26,157 bases of DNA from Lachnospiraceae bacterium. Its GTDB lineage: Bacteria; Bacillota_A; Clostridia; Lachnospirales; Lachnospiraceae. Numbering within the stretch: position 1 is the first letter of the stretch; each line of letters opens with the position of its first letter. Both the position numbers and the translations under genes were made by a program. The stretch is from assembly GCA_028694115.1 (NCBI GenBank), contig JAQUUB010000059.1, positions 1 to 26,157 of the forward strand, in the 5' to 3' direction. The notes below the pieces were generated by a model. It was given only the letters and a program-made list of their open reading frames with translations, did not search any database and had not been told where the DNA came from. Shown piece by piece: positions 22,206 to 26,157 of this stretch.

Positions 22206-23204
22206 TCATTTCTGCTGTTTTTCTTTTTGTTCCAGTTGCTTTATACTATCCAAATAATCCTGCTCAACACTGCTTAATGTTTTAGCTTTATATTTCCTGT
22301 ACTCCGTCTGAGCCTTCTCCATCGCCTGTAGATGGCTGACTGTACCATTCCCAGTGAGAAGATTTTCTCCAGTTGATGTTAAAATTCCATCGAGGTGCTT
22401 TGCCCAATCTTCCATTGTCATAGGCACTTCTCGTTCTGCTTGTCTTTCTGCAAAATCAAGATACCCGGAAACAAGCTGTCCCATCGCTCGCAGTTCTTTT
22501 TCATCCAGATAATTTTTTGCAATCTTCGCTTCTCGCAGTGTCGGCTGCTCTCCCGAAAAAGTTATAAGTCCCATAAAATCTTTTTCAGCATCCGCACGAT
22601 GATAGATAACCTCGGCAGCCGTTTCGCCGGAAACAGCATAGTGAATCTTGTTCTGTACTCGCTTAAAAAACTGAACAGAAACCTCTGCTTTCGGATTATA
22701 ATCCACACTCGTTGCGTAAATTTCAAGCACCTGACGATAGAAAACCTTTTCCGATGCTCGGATGTCACGAATTCTTTCCAGCAGTTCTTTAAAGTATCCG
22801 CCACCGCCCAACTCTTTCAAGCGGTCATCGTCCATAGCAAAACCTTTTTTGATGTATTCTTTTAAGATATTTGTTGCCCAGATTCGAAACTGCACACCAC
22901 GCTGTGATTTTACTCGGTAGCCAACAGAAATAATAACATCCAAGTTGTAGTAATCTATGGCTCTTTCTACCTGCCTATTGCCCTCGTTTTGAACTGTTGC
23001 AAATTTTGCAACAGTTGATTCTCGTACCAATTCTCCATCCTCAAAGATATTTTTAATATGCTTTGATATGGTGGACTTATCTCTTTGGAATAAGTCAGCC
23101 ATCTGCTCTAACGATAGCCAAACCGTTTCATCCTGCATATTGACATCTATCTTTGTCAGACCATCTTCTGTCTGATAAATTATCATTTCGCCATGATTAT
23201 CCAA
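22206..23204 (-). CDS. RhuM-family protein
   Basis: A 332-aa protein of the RhuM (PF13310-type) family. The N-terminus has a winged-helix-like section, WLSLEQMADLFQRDKSTISK, followed by ESTVAKFATVQNEGNRQVER, DVIISVGYRVKS and QFRIWATNILKEYIKKGF. The middle contains FYRQVLEIYATSVDY. The end carries the family tail SHLQAMEKAQTEYRKYKA. The molecular function is not established; the family is common on mobile elements and pathogenicity islands. The start is TTG 23204, supported by GGGAGA upstream; ATG 23186 is the alternative. It lies 4 nt after a small XRE gene, so the two form a compact operon. Confidence 0.9.
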   Translation of the reverse strand: MDNHGEMIIYQTEDGLTKIDVNMQDETVWLSLEQMADLFQRDKSTISKHIKNIFEDGELVRESTVAKFATVQNEGNRQVERAIDYYNLDVIISVGYRVKSQRGVQFRIWATNILKEYIKKGFAMDDDRLKELGGGGYFKELLERIRDIRASEKVFYRQVLEIYATSVDYNPKAEVSVQFFKRVQNKIHYAVSGETAAEVIYHRADAEKDFMGLITFSGEQPTLREAKIAKNYLDEKELRAMGQLVSGYLDFAERQAEREVPMTMEDWAKHLDGILTSTGENLLTGNGTVSHLQAMEKAQTEYRKYKAKTLSSVEQDYLDSIKQLEQKEKQQK

Positions 23205-23208
23205 TATC

Positions 23209-23436
23209 TTATTCTCCCTTCGCCTGATCTTCTCTTTTCACATAGGTCAGTTCAATATCATAGCCAAGAGCCTCCAGCATCTGCACGAAGGTCTTGTTTA
23301 CCACACCGTCCTGCTTTTTGATGATACGATTGACATACTGTCCAGTAGTGCCAATCTTCTCGGCAAGCTGAGCCTGCGTGACACCATTCTCTATGCATTT
23401 GACCTTAACGTCTACCTCTATATTGTTTTTCAGCAT
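23209..23436 (-). CDS. XRE-family helix-turn-helix regulator
   Basis: A 75-aa protein starting at ATG 23436, with GGGAGAAAACAGT in front; an upstream ATG at 23451 lacks a ribosome binding site. The helix-turn-helix is GVTQAQLAEKIGTTGQYVNR, and the C-terminal LEALGYDIELTYVKRE matches small Cro/CI-like proteins of mobile elements. It probably regulates itself and the adjacent RhuM gene. A consensus promoter lies 55-83 nt upstream. Confidence 0.87.
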   Translation of the reverse strand: MLKNNIEVDVKVKCIENGVTQAQLAEKIGTTGQYVNRIIKKQDGVVNKTFVQMLEALGYDIELTYVKREDQAKGE

Positions 23437-23490
23437 ACTGTTTTCTCCCATTAAGCAAACCGACTATTTCTAACACATTTCAGATTATTT

Positions 23491-23519
23491 ATTATACCAC
23501 TATTTTATGAATTTTTCAA
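23491..23519 (-). promoter_or_regulatory. Consensus promoter of the XRE/RhuM pair
   Basis: On the minus strand TTGAAA (23514-23519), a 17-nt spacer and a perfect TATAAT (23491-23496). It lies between the recombinase terminator and the XRE start, so the pair is transcribed independently of the recombinases. Confidence 0.85.
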
Positions 23520-23536
23520 TCCTTTGCAGAAAAAAT

Positions 23537-23564
23537 AGACACCCTGCATTTTTACAGAGTGCCT
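23537..23564 (-). terminator. Terminator of the recombinase operon
   Basis: On the minus strand AGGCACTCTG pairs with CAGGGTGTCT (10 bp with two G-U pairs, 8-nt loop) and is followed by ATTTTTTCTG. It lies 20 nt past the last recombinase stop, a textbook intrinsic terminator. Confidence 0.88.
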
Positions 23565-23584
23565 ATCGCTGTTTTTGTATTATT

Positions 23585-25157
23585 TTATCCCTTGATTTCA
23601 ATCTGAATGCCTGACTTAAACAAGAAGTCCAAATGGTCATCATGCACCGTAATTTTTTCTATCAGCCTTCGTACCAGCTGTTCATCATAGGCTGTCACTC
23701 GTTTCGGCTGAGATTTCAGATATTCTATCATTTCCTCCGTTCGCTCAACTTGTGCCTTATAATTCACGCTGTCCGCCATTGCTTGTTTTTGCTCATTCTG
23801 CAGGGCATAAATCTTATCAACTACCTTGGAATAATCCTCAGATGCGGCGGTCATTTTGACAAGGAGCATCTGCTGCTTTTCAATCTGCTTTCTGACACGC
23901 TCTAATTCTTCGGTGTGGGCATTCCCAAAAACCTGTGAAATATTGGTTTCCAAAACCTTTATGGCTCTTTGTTTGCCGCCAAGAACTTTGTTGATTGCCT
24001 CAAGCACCAAGTTCTGCAGCTGTATCTCTGACAGCGTCCTTGCCGGGCATTCCACTCCCGGAGCATCCAGCCGTGTAATGCATCTCCATACAATCAGCTT
24101 TTTACCGTGATTGTTCCAGTGGGTTCTGCGAAACATTATCATTACAATGTCCGCAAAAGACAATGCTGGAAAGGGCATATTTGCTGCTGTAGACACGCTT
24201 TTTGCCGTCCATACCTTGCCGAATGTTGACCCTGCGTTTCATCTCCTCTTGAACTCTAGTGAAAAGTTCTCTCGGAATAATTGCATCGTGGTCATTATTA
24301 ACATAGTACTGCGGAACGGTTCCATCGTTGGCAACTCGCTTTTTTGTAAGGCAGTCCACAGTATAGGTTTTCTGCAAAAGAGCATCGCCCATGTATTTTT
24401 CATTAGTGAGAATCTTCTTCAATGTACTGGAATGCCACCTCGGATTTCCTGCCGCAGTCAGAATACCATCTGCTTCAAGACCAGAGGATATTTCCTTGTA
24501 ATTCGCTCCCTCAAGGTACTCCCGATAGATTCTCTTTACGATTTCCGCCTCCTCCGGCACAATCACGAGGTGCTTGTCAGCATCTTTGGTATAGCCTAAA
24601 AATCGGTTGTGATTGACCTGAACGATGCCCTGCTGGTAGCGAAACTGAATACCCAGTTTAACATTCTGCGACAAGGATTCGCTTTCCTGCTGAGCAAGAG
24701 AAGCCATAATGGTGAGCAGCACCTCGCCTTTGGAATCCATTGTATTGATATTTTCTTTCTCGAAGAAAACGGCAATATTCAAGGCTTTTAGCTGTCTAAT
24801 GTATTTAAGGCAGTCAATGGTATTTCTTGCAAATCGGCTGATAGATTTCGTGATAATCATATCGATATTTCCGGCTTTGCACTCTTCAATCATACGGTTG
24901 AACTCATCACGCTTTTTGGTATTTGTACCGGAAATGCCGTCATCGGCAAATATGCCCGCCAGTACCCATTCCGGATTGTTTTGTATAAATAGAGTATAAT
25001 GCTCTATCTGCGTTTCATAACTGGTAGCCTGTTCGTCACTGTCCGTTGAAACACGGCAGTAAGCAGCGACCCTTAATTTTGTTTTTTCTTCTGCTTTGGC
25101 TTCCTCTCTTTTTCGATTTAGCCTTGGCGGAAGAATGGTAACACTTCTTTCTTCCAT
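23585..25157 (-). pseudogene. Large serine recombinase, frameshifted
   Basis: The first part (from ATG 25157) has the catalytic domain with [14 protein letters not shown] (nucleophile Ser in RVST), [20 protein letters not shown] and [16 protein letters not shown], then the recombinase domain. It reads up to FCGHCND and then goes out of frame, stopping near 24102. The continuing frame picks up at [18 protein letters not shown] with the second half of the zinc ribbon, the coiled coil and the C-terminus to 23585. Removing one base near 24132-24145 restores a protein of about 520 aa. It should be the integrase of the element; as read it is broken unless frameshifting occurs. The start overlaps the previous stop as TAATG. 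Confidence 0.87.
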
Positions 25158-25573
25158 TAAAACCACTCACTTTCTATCATGCTGTAGGCATATTCCGCCT
25201 GTTTAAAAGGATCATCAAATATGATTTCATTTGATTTGAATCGAAATTTAGAAGGAGAGAGAATTGGCAGGTCTTCTTCGACCTCACGAACCCGCCCCAG
25301 TTTAACTGCACGATTTTCTCGCTCGACCTGTGCCTTTTGAAATATTTCTTCGCTTATAATTGTGGGGTAAAAATCTGTTCCCATATATTTTTTGTTTTGG
25401 AGCATTCGCCCTGCACTGCCGTGGAAAGTATCAATTCCTGCCTCAAGGGCGGCCGCCCGCAGTGCCAAACCGCTGATATATCCATCAAACAGCTTCTGCA
25501 CCTTAACAGCCTTCTCCTTGTCGATATAGGCCTTCCCATTTTTAATTGTATAGCCGAATAAGGTCATTTTCAT
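25157..25573 (-). CDS. Small recombinase-associated protein
   Basis: A 138-aa protein that overlaps its neighbours on both sides (ATGA with the upstream recombinase, TAATG with the downstream one). The N-terminus, [20 protein letters not shown], then [20 protein letters not shown], resembles the post-catalytic recombinase domain, and [20 protein letters not shown] matches the segment before the zinc ribbon. There is no catalytic domain. This short middle gene is characteristic of three-gene recombinase operons in clostridial elements and may assist the two larger recombinases in integration or excision. Confidence 0.8.
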   Translation of the reverse strand: MKMTLFGYTIKNGKAYIDKEKAVKVQKLFDGYISGLALRAAALEAGIDTFHGSAGRMLQNKKYMGTDFYPTIISEEIFQKAQVERENRAVKLGRVREVEEDLPILSPSKFRFKSNEIIFDDPFKQAEYAYSMIESEWF

Positions 25574-26157
25574 CGAACCACCATCCTTTCTCTGAGCGTA
25601 ATGCCGCAGTTTAATCTGAACCCAACTTCATCTCTTGAGAAAATAATTATCCAGTTTACAAACCTTTTGAAAACTTCCTCATCGTAAATCGAATGCATCT
25701 CTGATTTGCAACAGTAAGCATATAAATCTCTTGCCGCCGCAAGATAAGTTATGCCACGGTTTTGATTATGAAGATAATCCTCTCTCATCTGAGCCAGCGT
25801 TCGAAGTTCCTGTTCAATATCAGCCATACCCTTGCTGAATATTTCTTGACTTAACAGATTCTTGTGAAAATGCTCTCGCAGAAGCGTTTCACGCTCTTTG
25901 ATTGCCTGATGCTGTTTATCAAATTCCTTCTGCTTTTCCATGTTCATATAATTGGTGTTTTCGTCAAGACCCTCCAGCAGAGGAGTAAGAACCTCTTTAT
26001 AGCCAAAGACCAGCTTATTCATCATCGTTGTGAATGCCGCCTTTATGGCATCATCTCTCACATAGAGCATGGTGCATTTGCTTTTGTCTTCAATATGAGT
26101 GCCGCAAGTCCATGCGATATACTCTTTTCTTCCTGTGTAGTGGGTTCTGCGTTTCAT
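25570..26157 (-). CDS. Large serine recombinase, C-terminal part (runs off window)
   Basis: 195 residues are visible, from the window edge to a stop at 25570. They cover the zinc-ribbon remainder (RTHYTGRKEYIAWTCG, then a Cys before TMLYVRDDAI), a coiled-coil-rich section (KQKEFDKQHQAIKERETLLR) and the C-terminal FVNWIIIFSRDEVGFRLNCG. The catalytic domain must lie beyond 26157, so the Met at the edge is internal. It is the first gene of the three-recombinase operon. Confidence 0.85.
   Translation of the reverse strand: MKRRTHYTGRKEYIAWTCGTHIEDKSKCTMLYVRDDAIKAAFTTMMNKLVFGYKEVLTPLLEGLDENTNYMNMEKQKEFDKQHQAIKERETLLREHFHKNLLSQEIFSKGMADIEQELRTLAQMREDYLHNQNRGITYLAAARDLYAYCCKSEMHSIYDEEVFKRFVNWIIIFSRDEVGFRLNCGITLRERMVVR

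Noticed and set aside
22395..22865. 156-codon plus-strand ORF
   Set aside because: It is the antisense shadow of the well-supported RhuM gene; it has no ribosome binding site and no family resemblance.
1..26157. CRISPR array, tRNA or rRNA genes
   Set aside because: No regularly spaced repeats, tRNA-like cloverleaf ends or conserved rRNA segments were noticed when reading the window; this was by eye only.

Overview
The window looks like accessory DNA from a low-GC Gram-positive gut anaerobe of the class Clostridia, most likely Lachnospiraceae. This is judged from strong GGAGG-type ribosome binding sites, TTGACA/TATAAT promoters, and gene families typical of that group: paired MATE/MarR modules, an LytTR plus LiaF-like pair, DUF3795 proteins, RhuM, and tandem large serine recombinases. 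No rRNA, tRNA or CRISPR array was recognised. Almost every gene from about 1.6 kb onward lies on the minus strand.

Layout. 0-1.6 kb: a decayed intergenic stretch, the remnant of an HxlR-type regulator, and a lipoprotein gene. 1.6-8.6 kb (minus): two separate MarR-regulator/MATE-efflux modules, each with a promoter, palindromic operator-like sites and a hairpin between regulator and pump. They flank an LytTR/LiaF-like pair whose LytTR gene appears to have lost its 5' end at the junction with the second MATE gene. A membrane diguanylate cyclase follows. 8.6-9.6 kb: gene-poor, with a truncated DUF3795 gene, the first copy of a 91-bp repeat and a series of hairpins. 9.56-12.0 kb (minus): an ECF sigma factor, a zinc-finger anti-sigma factor, a 37-codon ORF and a BcrA-like ABC transporter, apparently one operon, with a candidate ECF-type promoter upstream of the sigma gene.

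12.0-14.1 kb is a gene graveyard: HTH and small-ORF remnants, an alpha/beta hydrolase broken by deletions, the N-terminal stub of a Crp/Fnr regulator, an intact and unusually GC-rich two-cluster ferredoxin gene, and a probable RhuM tail. 14.1-19.3 kb (minus) holds the most interesting cassette: a 1227-aa protein with an N-terminal Cys-rich region, a RecD-like SF1 helicase core and a C-terminal PD-(D/E)XK-like nuclease domain, followed 66 nt later by an APH-type kinase fused to a FlaR-like P-loop kinase. The helicase gene starts inside a broken serine recombinase gene. 19.8-23.5 kb (minus): the second repeat copy, a DUF4145/HEPN-like protein, an intact DUF3795 protein, a VOC protein, and an XRE/RhuM pair with its own consensus promoter. 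23.5-26.2 kb (minus): three overlapping large serine recombinase genes, one frameshifted and one running off the window.

Overall this is a mosaic of stress and efflux modules and integrative-element debris. The helicase-nuclease plus double-kinase pair is the best candidate for an undescribed, possibly defence-related, system. That function is inferred from domains and context only.
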